In this document: one piece after another, positions 1-16,800 of the stretch
Layout of the letters: the number at the start of each line of letters is the position of its first letter
How positions within the stretch are numbered: the first letter of the stretch is position 1
Assembly: GCF_027244095.1 (NCBI RefSeq)
Contig: NC_069662.1
Coordinates: forward strand, 17,944,501-18,008,500
Direction of reading: 5' to 3'
DNA from: Hemicordylus capensis
Taxonomy: Eukaryota; Chordata; Lepidosauria; Squamata; Cordylidae
Length of the DNA: 64,000 nt
Notes under the pieces: model-generated
Told to the model about the DNA's origin: nothing
The model's input: only the letters and a program-made list of their open reading frames with translations
The model's database searches: none
Position numbers and translations under genes: made by a program

Positions 1-889
1 AACCTTATATGGAGAGTGGGTTTTCCCACATCAAAATAAAGTGGGTGGTGGCAGCCTTCTGTGAATTTCTTAAAGACAAGGATTCAACCCCAGTGAACTC
101 CCCCCTCCTCCTCTGGCTCTGGTAGGAGTCATTACAGGGTGGAAAGAGAACCATCAGTAGAACGGGTACTCCCAGACTGCAACAGTCCTTCAACCCACCA
201 GTGATTTGCATGCAGGGTTATCTTTAAAGAGAGTTGAAAAGGGGGAAAGACCCCTGGGGAAAATCAAGATCTTCTAACTTGGTGTTTCCTAACCTTGAAT
301 TCCCTGATGTTGTTGAACTGCAACTCCCATCATCTCCAGCCACAGTGACTTTTGGTCATTGTGGCTGGGGGTGATGGGACTTCTAGTCCAACAGTATCTG
401 GGAATCCAAAATTAGGTACCCCATCTAACACAATCAGTAGGAGAAAGGGATTACAAAAAAAAGGTGTCTTGGAACTAGAAAAAGAACAACTAAAAAGATC
501 AGGGGATTGGAGCACCTTTCCTCTAAGAAAAAGCTAAACTCTTTTGCCGGGGCGGGGGGGGCGGGTAGTTTAGAAAAAAATATGACTAAAGGAGGACATG
601 ACAGAGGCTGAGAACATGATGCATGGGGTGGAGAAAATTAAAGATGTCCCCCCTTCTTCTCTCATAATGCTAGGGGCATGTAGTGAAATTGCTGCTGGGT
701 TATGTGTATATCTGTTTAGTTGTTTGTGGGTATTTGTTTGTTTGTTTGTTTGAATTATTGCAATCTATATGAAACTTCCTTGAGGACCATTTGATCAAAG
801 GTGGGGTCTAAATCGACTGAATACATACACTTTGGAATGTGCAAAGTAGTACTTTTAGGGCAGGGGCTCAGTCGTGATTACCTTTTGAG
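1..889. other. gene-free stretch at the window edge
   Basis: No exon is recognised here. It holds a remnant of a palindromic miniature element (about 284-416), a G-rich run near 548-565 and a GTTT simple repeat near 723-752. The missing 5' exon of the KRAB gene that begins at 1263 must lie here or beyond the window; no convincing start codon plus donor was found. Confidence 0.5.
284..416. mobile_element. hAT-like miniature element remnant
   Basis: Inverted halves contain the diagnostic pieces ACAACTCCCATCAT-like and ATGATGGGA-CTAGTCCAAC-like that recur many times in this window (for example 39620-39737). Ends are worn and no target duplication could be matched. Confidence 0.5.
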
Positions 890-1223
890 CAGGGGCGTAG
901 TAAGGTTGGAGTGGGCCCAGAGACAAGATTTTAAAATGGGCCCCCCCCTCACTGAAGCTCAGCTCATGAAGTAAAGAAATCTTATGTGCCACAATAGAAC
1001 ATCATCGTAAAATTTTTTTTTTAAGGTTTTGTAAATTGTGGACAATGCAAGTCATTTAATGGTACTAGAGAAAGACATGCCATTCTGGTAGCTCCAGGTC
1101 TTAACACTCACATCAATTTTAGAGGATGAACACAACTGAAGGAAGCCCGGGCGGGTGCTCAGCTGGGGGAGTCAGTCATATGTCACTCCTGTCTCCGCTT
1201 ACCCAATTATAGTTATGCCCCTG
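890..1223. mobile_element. hAT MITE, CAGGGGCRTA family
   Basis: The ends are CAGGGGCGTAGTAAGG and the inverse of CAGGGGCATAACTATA. A perfect 8-bp duplication CTTTTGAG flanks it at 882-889 and 1224-1231, the hAT signature. It is 334 bp with no coding capacity. It ends about 40 bp before the splice acceptor of the exon at 1263. Confidence 0.9.
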
Positions 1224-1262
1224 CTTTTGAGCTAATGCACCTGTCCTTGGTTTCTGACACAG

Positions 1263-5960
<4,698 letters not shown>

Positions 5961-6109
5961 ACATGAACTCTGTGTTAGAAGTACAGGACTTTGGCCTTCT
6001 TTTTACAACCCTCTCCCCCCTGCCCTGCAAAAGGTACTTTTTGATAAGATAAATATAGGTCTCATGTTTTGGTACAATTCCTGGATCTCTTTCCTCCCAC
6101 CCCAGCTAC

Positions 6110-6115
6110 AATAAA
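6110..6115 (+). terminator. polyadenylation signal of the KRAB zinc-finger gene
   Basis: AATAAA 150 bp after the stop codon at 5958-5960, giving a plausible short 3'-untranslated region. Confidence 0.7.
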
Positions 6116-6219
6116 GTATCTTTGGTGTTTGGATTTTTGTGTATATATGTGATTTGTATGGATATCTGAGAACATTTACATGTGTTCTTTTATTTTACTA
6201 ATTTATCTTCCACCACCAT

Positions 6220-6435
6220 CACCACCCGCACCATAAGGTCCCTGCTGGATGAAACCAAAGGTCCATTAAGGTCTTGTTTCCTGCAGTGGCTAAATAAATG
6301 ACTATGGAAGCCCACAAGCAGGGCCTGAGGCAATAGCATCCCCATAGCAACTGGTGTGCAGAGGTATACTGCCTCTGAACATGGAGGCTCCGTTTAGCCA
6401 TCATTAGTAATAGCCAGTGATAGGTCTATCTTCCA
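6220..6435. mobile_element. SINE family D (CCTGCTGGAT type)
   Basis: Contains CCCTGCTGGATGAAACC, GGAAGCCCACAAGCAGGG, GAGGTATACTGCCTCTGAAC and AATAGCCAGTGATAG, all shared with 34837-35085. The head relates to 63371-63560. Confidence 0.65.
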
Positions 6436-6512
6436 GCAATCCTAGCCCTTCAGTGCTGGTCAACTCTTCCTCTGAAGAATTGAAGGCTGTAATTTCATCA
6501 TGCATACTAGAG

Positions 6513-6649
6513 CAAGGATCTAAAAATTGTGGCCCTCCCACAGACATTGGCCTACAATGTCCATCATCCCTGGCTACTGGCCATTGTGACTAGGGGTGAT
6601 GGGAGTTGTAGTCCAAGATAAACTGGAGGGCTGCAGTTTGAGACCCCTG
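6513..6649. mobile_element. hAT MITE
   Basis: Inverted halves with CATCATCCCTGGCTACTGG and GTGATGGGAGTTGTAGTCC; the right end is GTTTGAGACCCCTG. Flanks TACTAGAG (6505-6512) and AACTAGAG (6650-6657) match at 7 of 8 positions. Confidence 0.7.
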
Positions 6650-6811
6650 AACTAGAGAGAGTAAGTCCCATTGGCTTCAATGGGTCTGCCTTCTGAGTAA
6701 ACATGTAGGATCATGCCGTACTGTTCAGAGCTGTCCTCAGAGCAGATGGGTATTGTAATACAGGGTCCTGTTTTTGACCAATAGGGTTGCCATCTTTAAA
6801 AGCAGCAGCAG

Positions 6812-6835
6812 CACACACACACACACACACACACA
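6812..6835. repeat. (CA)n microsatellite
   Basis: Twelve CA units. Confidence 0.95.
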
Positions 6836-7928
6836 AATGTAGCAGAGGATATTTTTCCTAGCATTGGAGCAGGTGGGAGAAATGGTGGCAAATCACGTGC
6901 AAAATTTTCTGTGCCATGCTGTTTTTAAAAGCTCAAGGTCAATTTGGGAGGTGGGGGAGCCGTTGACCAGTGTTCCACCCCTAGAGAATGATGGTCCTGT
7001 ACCTAGGATGTGTCATTTTGATTGCCAGTCCTGGAAACCCAAAGGGACATGTTTCATTTCTACTTGGCTGCCTCAACCAGTACAGCTGGGACTGACTTCC
7101 AGTTTGACTCTTTCCCTCCCAGAACTGCCTTCATCAATAGCCATTTTTGTCTTTCGTCCCTTTCCTTTCCCCCCCGTGAATCATGTGTCTATTAGTAAGC
7201 CATTACTTTATTTTAAATTGTATAACTCTTCAAGAGCTTTGGCAGAAAGGTAGAATATAAATTCATTAAACAAATAACCTGTTTTGCTCAGTGCTTTATA
7301 TTTGAGTCTGGGGAAAACAACAACACTGCCACCCCTCTCACCTCCAAAGAAATAGGAGGCAGAGTTTATTCTGAATTAAGATAAACTGGGGGTGGTCTAA
7401 ATGTTCATGCTGATTTTAAAAAATTGCAGTCAAAAAGCTCTAATCCTAGTTACTATGGCCATAGGCTTTTAAAACAACCTGTGCTAAAATTCACCTCTGC
7501 TTCCATGCTGCCAGTCTATCTGATATAACATGAAATTCACTTAGAAGTTAAACACTCCTGGCATGATATGCAGAAAAAAGCGAACATGTTATCAATCACA
7601 TCCCAATCCCAACTGAGTTCTTGATCTCAGGGAGAACCCATGCAGTGTTTATGGGTATTTTCCTCGGCTTCTATACTAAGAGGAAAATTGTAAGCAACAC
7701 ATGCATCTAATGCATTAGCTGAATTTAAAAAAACCAAACCTCTAGTCTTTGCAACTCCAAGTATTTTTTGGTTTTTTCAGTCAAGCAAAAACTTGCAGCA
7801 AAACGGGAGTTTGTCAACATCTCTCACTTCAGTAAAAAAATTTTTTTTAAAAAAACCCAGGTATTTCCAAACTGGCATTACTCCTTAGACTCTGCTTGTA
7901 GCAAACGTTTATTTCCCATCCAGTACAA
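6836..7928. other. stretch without recognisable genes
   Basis: Between the two genes. No exon with a supported frame and no clear repeat was seen; the open frames here are short and lack homology. Confidence 0.5.
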
Positions 7929-8142
7929 CTATCTTTGGCGCAGCAGGGAAATGCTTGACTAACAAGCAGAAGGTTGCCGGTTTGAATCTCTGCTGGTGTA
8001 TATATATGGAAACACCTATATTGGGCAGCAGTGATATACGAAGATGCTGAAAGGCATTATCTCACACTGCGTAGGAGGAGGCAATGGTAAACCCCTCCTG
8101 TATTCTACCTAAAGAAAACCACAGGGCTCCGTGGGCGCCAGG
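7929..8142 (+). mobile_element. Sauria SINE
   Basis: tRNA-like head (TTGGCGCAGCAGGGAAATGC; GTTGCCGGTTTGAATCTC). The conserved body follows: ATATTGGGCAGCAGTGATAT, GATGCTGAAAGGCATTATCT, GGAGGAGGCAATGGTAAACC and the Bov-B-related GAAAACCACAGGGCTCCGTG. Homology stops near 8142. A piece like the missing tail (GAAATCGACTTGACGGCAC) appears at 8466-8490, beyond promoter-like sequence. Confidence 0.9.
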
Positions 8143-8299
8143 GCGTTTTCCATACAAGGAGATTTGCAACGTTTAAAGTGTCGCAAAGTGTAACAGGGAG
8201 AGAGCAGTGTGGTTTGAAAGCGGGAGCACAGCCATTCTCACGCAATTATCTGGAGCTGTTTTTCCAGGTAGGGAGCTTCCACCATACTCCACCTCTAGA

Positions 8300-8619
8300 A
8301 CACATCCACTGGCCCCGCCTCCTCCTCTATCTCAGGCCAATGGGGTTTCGGAGGGAGGAGGGAGGTCGCTGACTCGACGGAACCTTAAAAAAAAAAAAAA
8401 ATTCTCGGTGCATTTGTGCAAATCGGCCAGGAGGAGGCAGCACTGCTGAATGGGCTTGCACCAAGGCGAAATCGACTTGACGGCACACTTGACAACGATT
8501 TGCGGTTTCTCTCTTTTCTGAGCACTGCATTGGTACACGCTGTACAGAGACTGAAAGAGTTGATTCTAGGCCCCGCCTCCTTGTGGGTTGAGCTGCATCA
8601 GGAAGCAGTCTGGGGAACT
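8300..8619 (+). promoter_or_regulatory. probable TACO1 promoter
   Basis: GC boxes CCCCGCCTCC at 8313 and 8571 and a CCAAT box at 8337-8341, with local CpG enrichment, directly before the first coding exon at 8620. No TATA box is obvious, as expected for a housekeeping mitochondrial gene. Confidence 0.55.
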
Positions 8620-11600
8620 ATGGGCCGTGCGGGAGTGCTGGTGCTGCGGCTGTGGGTCGGTGAGTCTCGTCTGGATTTGTAGGGAGATGAAAGGGACACT
8701 TTAATGGGTTAAAATAATAGATGCTGGAAACCAGAACGCCTGGGTTCGCTCAGCGTGCCTCCCCAAGGTTGCCGCGCAGATTAGTTGCCCCTTAACACGG
8801 TTTAACCGCAGTCAAGACAGGAGGTTACGGGCGGCGTGGATTTCTCTCGCGTTCGACAGCCGTTCGCTTATGCGAATCCTAATTCACGTTGCGGTTTGAG
8901 TTCAAGACCAGGAGTTTATGCAACTAGAGAGAGAGGTGTGCTTTTCTTCTGTGTCCGCCTTAACAGACTTCACTCACTTGTGTTTGTCAGTCACAGTGGT
9001 TAGGGGTTTAAATACTAGCTCCATAAGCTGCTTCCTTCCTTTCTTCAGAGCATCTTGTGCCCAGTGGGGACTCCACTAGTCATTTTTGTTTATTTGTTTA
9101 ATTTAGCTTTTGCATTTATAAATCACTTTCTGCCCGGTGGTCTCAGAAAAGAGATGCTGATAGTGGCTATTTTGTATTTCAAAATTCGGAACAAACATTG
9201 ATGTTCTGCGGCATATTAAAGTGCAAAGGGGATCAGAAATTGGAATGACGATGCTTGGAAGCAGAGGTGCACCTAGGTAATTTTGGAGCCTGGACTTAAA
9301 GATCTTTGGAGCCACCCTCCTGCTGCAAGTTAAGCATTTTTTTAACATGTAGGTTCTTGAGGACACAAACCACATCACCCAGGATAGACTAAAGAGGATT
9401 TGGGGACCCCCAGGGAGTGTGGAGGCCCTGGACTTCAGCCCTGGAGTCCAGGGGTAAGAACATCTCTGCCTGGAAGTCTAATGCCCAGTTGGAGAAAGCC
9501 TGGAACCAAAACTGCTGTGTTTGATGATCCTCTTGCACAATAGAGAATAAATGTGCATTTTTAAAGCTATACTGTGAGTTGGTGAACTCTGCCTTGGTTT
9601 CTGCTTCCTACTTATGTAGGGGAGGAAAGACACTTATTTGTTCAATGTGTTGCTGAAGTTTTTGACCCATCCATTAGGGGGATTTGGTGGTTGTTTTTTA
9701 AGCAGTTTCTTGACATTATAACCTTGTGGGCTGGCTTCCACATATTTCACTGTTTCATTCATTCATCAATCAATTAATCAATCAATCATATTTTTATACC
9801 ACCTGATAACCCCTGCTAACTGGGCAAAGAGGCACCTTTTAACGTGGTGATTCTCTTTATTGAGCAGGGGGAGAGTAATTGGCCCTATCCACCCCCAGCA
9901 CAGTACCTCCAGTGACTGTTGCTGGTGTCTATCTTATGTTTCTTTTTAGATTGTGAGCCCTTTGGGGACAGGGATCCATTTTGTTTATCTTATTTATTTG
10001 TTATTTCTCTGTGTGAACCGCCCTGAGCCATGTTTGGAAGGGCAGTATAGAAATCAAATCAATAATAAATAAATATATATATAAATCTCTAGGTGGTGTG
10101 CAAATTTTTTTTTAGTGGACTCCAGAATATAGTAGCAATTTTGAAATCTTAGAACAGGCTATATTGGTGAACAATCTCTTTCATGGATGGTATTTTCATG
10201 GGTTTTTACAGGATTCTTCTTTAACCCAATGGTGACTGATTTTCAAGATCATAACTAACTTATCAAATTTACTGCTTTTAGACTTTTGAGACAAGGTGCC
10301 ATCTTTTTATTTTATTGTGCTATGAAAACCTCTTCAATAACTTAACCCTATACTCCTGTTGATTGGCTTCCATTTATTTGACTGTGTGTGTAAAGTAGTA
10401 TATAATGTTTATAATATGAAAACTTCATATTACAGTAAATGTTCTCATATCTATTCAGTTTTCAGAATTGTGCAGTGGGATTAGATCTTCCCTGCCAGTC
10501 CAAGCCATGTCTGCTCTCACGCGGGTGAATGTCCTCTTCCGCCAACATTTTTGGACAGTACTGGACCCTCCCATCCGCACTTTCCATGCCTCCTGCACTG
10601 TGTTTGCTGGACACAACAAATGGTCCAAGGTCAAAAATGTCAAGGGACCCAAAGATACTGCACGGAGCCAACTCTTCCAAAAGTTTACCATGATGATCCG
10701 AGTGGCTGTAAGAGGTACAGGAGCAAGTTTTGGGGTGTGCTTTGTTGTATCATGGAAGCTTTGGGATGCCAGAATCCTGTGCTTCCCTAGACAGACACAC
10801 AACTTTGATGGCATGGTGACCCTCATTTCAGTTCTAGCTTAGAGAATGGGTTTGGTTAGAGTGTTGGACTTGGATCAGAGAGATCTGGATCTGTTTAAAA
10901 ATAAATGTGACTAGCCTAAAGTCTTCTAGTGAGCTGTGTGACTGAGTAGGGATTTGGACCCATATCTCCCTGACTAGGTTCTGGGAAAAGAGCACTGTTT
11001 GTTTATTTAACATATTTGTATACCGCCCAAAATGCAAGTCTCTGGGCAGTTTACAACAGTACAATAAAAACAACAAATAAAAAGCTTTAAAACATTACAA
11101 CAATTTAAAATTTAAAACAACGTTAAAACTATTAAAAACCATCAAACTATTAAAACAGTATCTAATTAAAAGCCTGGGTGAACACATGTGTCCTGACTGC
11201 CTTTTTAAAAGTTGTAAGAGACCGGGAGGCTCTTATTTCATCAGAGAGTGCATTCCAAAGCTTTGGGGCAGCAATGAAGAAGGCCCGTCCCTGAACAGCC
11301 AGCAGACGAGCCAGTGGCAACTGCAAATGAACCTCTCCTGATGATCTCAGTGAGCTGTGTGGTTCGTAGCAAAGTAGATGTTCTCTTAAACACCCAGGGC
11401 CCAAGCTGTTTAGGGCTTTATAGGTTATAACCAAGACCTTGTACTTTGCCCGGAAACTTATTGGCAACCAGTGTAGATCTTTTAAGATAGGAGTGATATG
11501 GTCTCTCCGAGATGATCCAGAGACCAACCTGGCTGCTGCGTTCTGGACCAACTGCAGTTTCCAGACTACGTACCAAGGCAGTCCCACATAGAGCACATTG

Positions 11601-13786
11601 CAGTAGTCAAGTCTGGAGGTGACCAGCAGATGTACTATTGTTTTGAACAGTATACCTCAGAATGGTTGCAGCCTTGCAACCCAGACACCTCATAACCAGA
11701 CACTGGGCACCCTTTAAACCTTTCGTAAAGAGGCTTGACAATGAGAGAGCCTGGCTTGTGCTGCTCATTCAAGTCCTGCCATGTGTTCTCTGCTTCCCCA
11801 CTGTGGCATGAACCTCACTGGGTGTGCCACAACACAAGTGAGCGGAGGAGGTGGAAGACAGGTCCTCAGTGGCTACATTCATGGCATCCTTGTCTCCTGC
11901 TTCCGTGGCAGACAAAAAGAGCTCACATCTACTGTCCAGGTTGTGAGCTGTCTGCCTTCTTCTAGTATATTTATTTTTCCCATTTATATCCCACCCTTCC
12001 TCCAAGGAACCCAGAGCAGTATACATGGTTCTGTTTATGCTCACAACAGTCCTGTGAGGTAGGTTAGGCTGAGTGATAAGTGACTGGTCCAGAGTCACCC
12101 AGTGAGTTTCATAGCTGAATGGGGATTTGAACTCGGGTCTCTCGATCCTAGTCCAACACTCTAAGCACTACACCACAGTGGCTGTCAGTATACTGTGCAG
12201 GATTGTTGGGAGGATGAAATGGGAGAAACTAGACCACCTTCCGGAGCCCATTAGAAGACCACTGCTGGAACACGCCAAGTCCAGCATCCACATCTTATGT
12301 CTCTGGGAAGCCCACAAGAAGAAAATGAAGGCAGTTCTTCTCCCCTGCTGCTGCTGCCCCCAGCAACTGGTATTCAGTGGTATCCTGAAAGTAGCTCCAG
12401 CTCAGATGGAGTGCAAACCAAAAAGTTAAGGAAAACAAAAAAGAGCACGTTTCCTGGGGATAAAAACCATTTTCTTAGCTTCTTATAAGACAGCTTCATA
12501 TGTTCATATCACTGGAGGTGTGTGACCTTAGTTCAGTGGTGGATCATCCACTTTGCATGCAAAAGTTCCCAGGTTGAAAGCCAGCATGGTGTAGTGGTTA
12601 GAGTGCTGGACTAGGACCAGGGAGACCCGAATTCAAATCCCCATTCAGCCATGAGACTTGCTGGGTGACTCTGGGCCAGTCACTTCTCTCTCAGCCTAAC
12701 CTACTTCACAGGGTTGTTGTGAGGAGAAACTCAAGTATGTAGTACAGCGCTCTGGGCTCCTTGGAGGAAGAGCGGGATATAAATGTAAAAATAAATGAAA
12801 TAAAAACAAAAATCCCTGGCATCTTTAGGGAGAGCAAGGAAAACCTCCTGCCTGAATCCTTGCAGGGGTGCTGTCAGTCAAACCCCTGAGCGAGATGGCT
12901 TCGCTTAGCAGAAGGCCGCCTTGTAGGTAGGTTCACTCTCTCTTCCTGTGTCTCTTCTGCAGAAGGAGGCCCTAACCCAGAGCTGAACACTAACTTGGCC
13001 AACATCATTGAGCAGTGCCGAAGCAAAAGCATGCCAAAGTCCTCCATTGAAGCAGCTATCACTGGTGGGGTATGTTTCTGAGCTGTAGACTGGAACCAGC
13101 CTGCTGATGTGGCCTCAGCCCTCTCCTCTGTGTGAGGGAGCTGCAGTTGCCCGATTGGCTTTTTTAAAGCCAAATTTTGGGTTACGGCCCATTTGACCCA
13201 CGAGTATACCCCTCAGGTTCTGGCAACCATTTGGGAGTTGGACACAACATATTCTTCATTACATGTGGTTTGCACTCCCGTTTCCTCAAGCTGTCCATGC
13301 CCACTGCTTGAATTGGGGCTGCACAACTTGGACCCAAGTTGTTGGGCTACAACTTTCATAACCTGCAGCAGAAGTGGCCAGTGATGGGGATGATGGGAGT
13401 TAGAACATAGGAAAAACATAGGAAGCTGCCATATACTGAGTCAGACCACTGGTCTATCTAGCTCAGTCTTGTCTTCACAGACTGGCAGTGGCTTCTCCAA
13501 GGTTGCAGGCAGAGACCTCTCTCAGCCCTGTCTTGGAGAAGCCAGGGAGGGAACTTGAAACCTTCTGCTCTTCCCAGAGCGATTCCATCCCCTGAGGAGA
13601 ATATCTTGCAGTGCTCACACATCAAGTCTCCCATTCAGATGCAACCAGGGCAGATCCTGCTTAGCTATGGGGACAAGTCGTGCTTGCTACCACAAGACCA
13701 GCTCTCCTCTCCTAGTTGTAGTCCAACAACAGCTGGAGGGCTGAGGTTGTGGAGCTCTGGCTTAGATCAAGAGTGGCTACCTTTCT

Positions 13787-13824
<38 letters not shown>

Positions 13825-16800
13825 ACTTAGAGTAGCTAGATTAAGTTAGGGGTTTCATCAGGGACAAAATCCAAGATAAACTAAAATCCAGTTAGCAGTG
13901 ACAAATGAATCACCTGAAAATCTCAATGGTGTCAAACCAGCTTGTCCCAAAAGCTTGCTAAAACAAGTGGATTTTCACTGCTCAAAGGTGAGCAAAGACG
14001 GACCCAGTAAGACCTCTCTTAGGAAAGTATTCCACAGCAGAGACAGCCTGTCCCCACCCACTGCACTTTGACAGTAGGCTTATCTGAAGCAAAGCCTCTA
14101 ATCTTGACCTCAGCATTTGGGCAAGTTCATATGTGAGCTATATGTATGCAGCCCGGCATGCCTTGGTATGACTGTGGTCTATAGCCAAGGATCTGGTACA
14201 CAGTCATTTGAATCTAGGTTTAATGTAGGTTAGTGATATGGTGTGAACCCACACACACCAAGGCGGGAATCTCAGATTCATGATTATGTGAAACAGGCCA
14301 GGGCAGTAGGCAGGGGATTAATCCACCATGGCCTGTGGCATCTATGCTGCAGTTTGGCCACCCATTATGCACATTTTGAGGACAGTGATGGATATTCATC
14401 AAACTGAATGGCTAGAAACTACCCTGAGCCCACAGAATAGGGTGGGTTATAAATAAATGCAGAATTAGAATCCAGTCTCCCCCAGAGAACCTATATACCT
14501 TCTCCTAAAGCTGTAAGAATACAGAGAACACATGATTTCTTCTCCAGACCAACAATGATCTGGAGAATATACTCTGTCTTCTAGCCCAGTCAGAATATAG
14601 TGAATACAGAATGTGAGTGTGAAAGTTCTGGAAGGTGTGTTTTAGTTCGAGGGTGGCCATTGTGTTGCTAGATGTTCTCATTGATTTTCCTTGGTTTTTT
14701 CGCCTGTCTAGGCAGAGAATAAGATTCCTCCCCCGCCGTCCTCCATCCCATTGAACTGCTTCTAAAGTTTCATCTGAATGTGCATCATGACACACTTTCT
14801 TGTATAAAATATCCTAAACCCTAGAGATGGGTCAGACTGGAAATAGAAATGAGAAAAGGCTTTAGTAACCTTGTATTTGGGCCCCCTAAAGATGCAACTT
14901 ACTGGTTTCTTGTTTTTTTTGGTAGGAAAAAATTAAATCCTCATACTTGCTCTATGAAGCACTTGGTCCTGGTCGCTCTGCCCTGCTTATTGAAATACTG
15001 ACCGACAACGCTAAGAGATCTTCCCAACAAATCCGCTATATTATGAACCGAAACGGGTTAGTCAAGGGGGACAGCTCTGACTTGGGTTTGAAAAGGGGGA
15101 AAGAACCAGGTAAGGGAGACTTCCTGAGTTAGAGAAGAGGGTCTGAATATTTTGCCGCCTTATTGCTACCAGGGAGGGTGGGTTTTCTGGGTTCCTTTTG
15201 AACTAGAGGAGAGCACTTACAGTTACATTGACAGAGTGATTTTGGAGATGGATTCCTAAACTTTGCCATCCAGTACTACTGATATTCACACGTGGTGCTT
15301 CCTGCTTCTCTCTGGTTTCCTGCAGGGGACTCATTGCCGAGGGGGCTCGGCATAGTTTTGCGAAGAAGGGTGTTATTACAGTAAGCAGTGAGGACCAGTC
15401 TGGCAACCTAGTCACCTTGGACCGTGCACTTGAGTTGGCTATTGAAGCAGGAGCTGAAGATGTCCAGGAGGAGGAAGATGAGGATGAGAAGATTATACTG
15501 AAGGTGAAGGGCAGAGTAGGATTAAGCAGAAGATATCTGTGTGGTGGGGTGTATTTACTTGTTCTTGTTGGGGTTGGGTACATCCAGTGCTCTAAGCATA
15601 AAACACTTCCCTTGCAGAAAAGCTAGGCAACCTCCTTCCCAAGCAGTCTCTTTCTAACTCACCAGAGTTCAGTGTGTTGCTATGGGGTTGCTGCACAAAA
15701 GCTGAATCTTGTATCTGCTGCAGGATTCAGCATTCTGAGAATTACATCTGTTTTTAAACCATGTTTCTAGACCTACATTCAAAAAGTCTTGAAAATTGTA
15801 TGCAGTCTCTGGTAAAATCTCAAAATGCCAGAAAAGGGCAAAGCAGGACTTTGGGGATTGGGGTTCCTTTTCCCTTGAGGTGATCATCCCCAAAGTCTTC
15901 CTAATGACATATCTGGGAAGCATATACTGTTTTGGGGTGGGAGGAATCAGCCCCATGGTAACCCAAATCCAAAACAGTATTCAGATCAATCACATCTTCA
16001 TATATGCTTATTTCTACATAGTTTACATTGCTTTTGTATTTATGGAGAAGGAGCCATACAAGCACTCAAGTCCACCGACACCCTAGATTTAAAAAAATTC
16101 ACTGTATCCTCATTCTAGTCTATCTGTACAACCAAAGAACTAAAAACTTGATTCCCCCACACAACCGAGTGAAAAATGAGGTTCTCGGAATTCTGCTCCA
16201 AATACCAAATGTTGCATTTCTACAGAATCCACACAGATCTGTGCTATATATTCCCCATCTTGTATCATTTATTTTACACTCTCAGTATTTGCTAATATCC
16301 CCAACTTCCCACATTGAAATACATCCTGAGAACAGAATTGGGTAACATGCATTGATATGTTACGATACAATTAATTTGTGTAATACATTCTGGTCACAAA
16401 ACTGCAGAATTTGTGTGGCCAATAATCAGGGCTCCCATTGTAGTCCAGCATCTGGAGGGCCACAGTTCTGTAGCCATGTTCTAGATCGTTCTTCTCTCCC
16501 CTAGAATATAGTAGTCAAGTTATGACCCTCCTTGTTGAGAGATCCAGAATACCTTGTTCTCAAGCCTCCACCAAACTAGGACTTAAGAGGTCCTAACTCC
16601 CAGCTTTCTCTACCAGAAGAAAACTTAACAACAGTCATTCTTGGTGTCAATGCTTGTGTGTGTTTGCAAGTCTCTGATAGGCTCACTGCTGTGTGTGTGT
16701 TTGTTTCCCCTTTCTTCTGTGCAGTTCATCTGTGCTCTGCCCACCTTGCAGCAGGTCCGCAAAACGCTAGACTCCCTGGGCTTCTGCTCACTCTCTGCTG

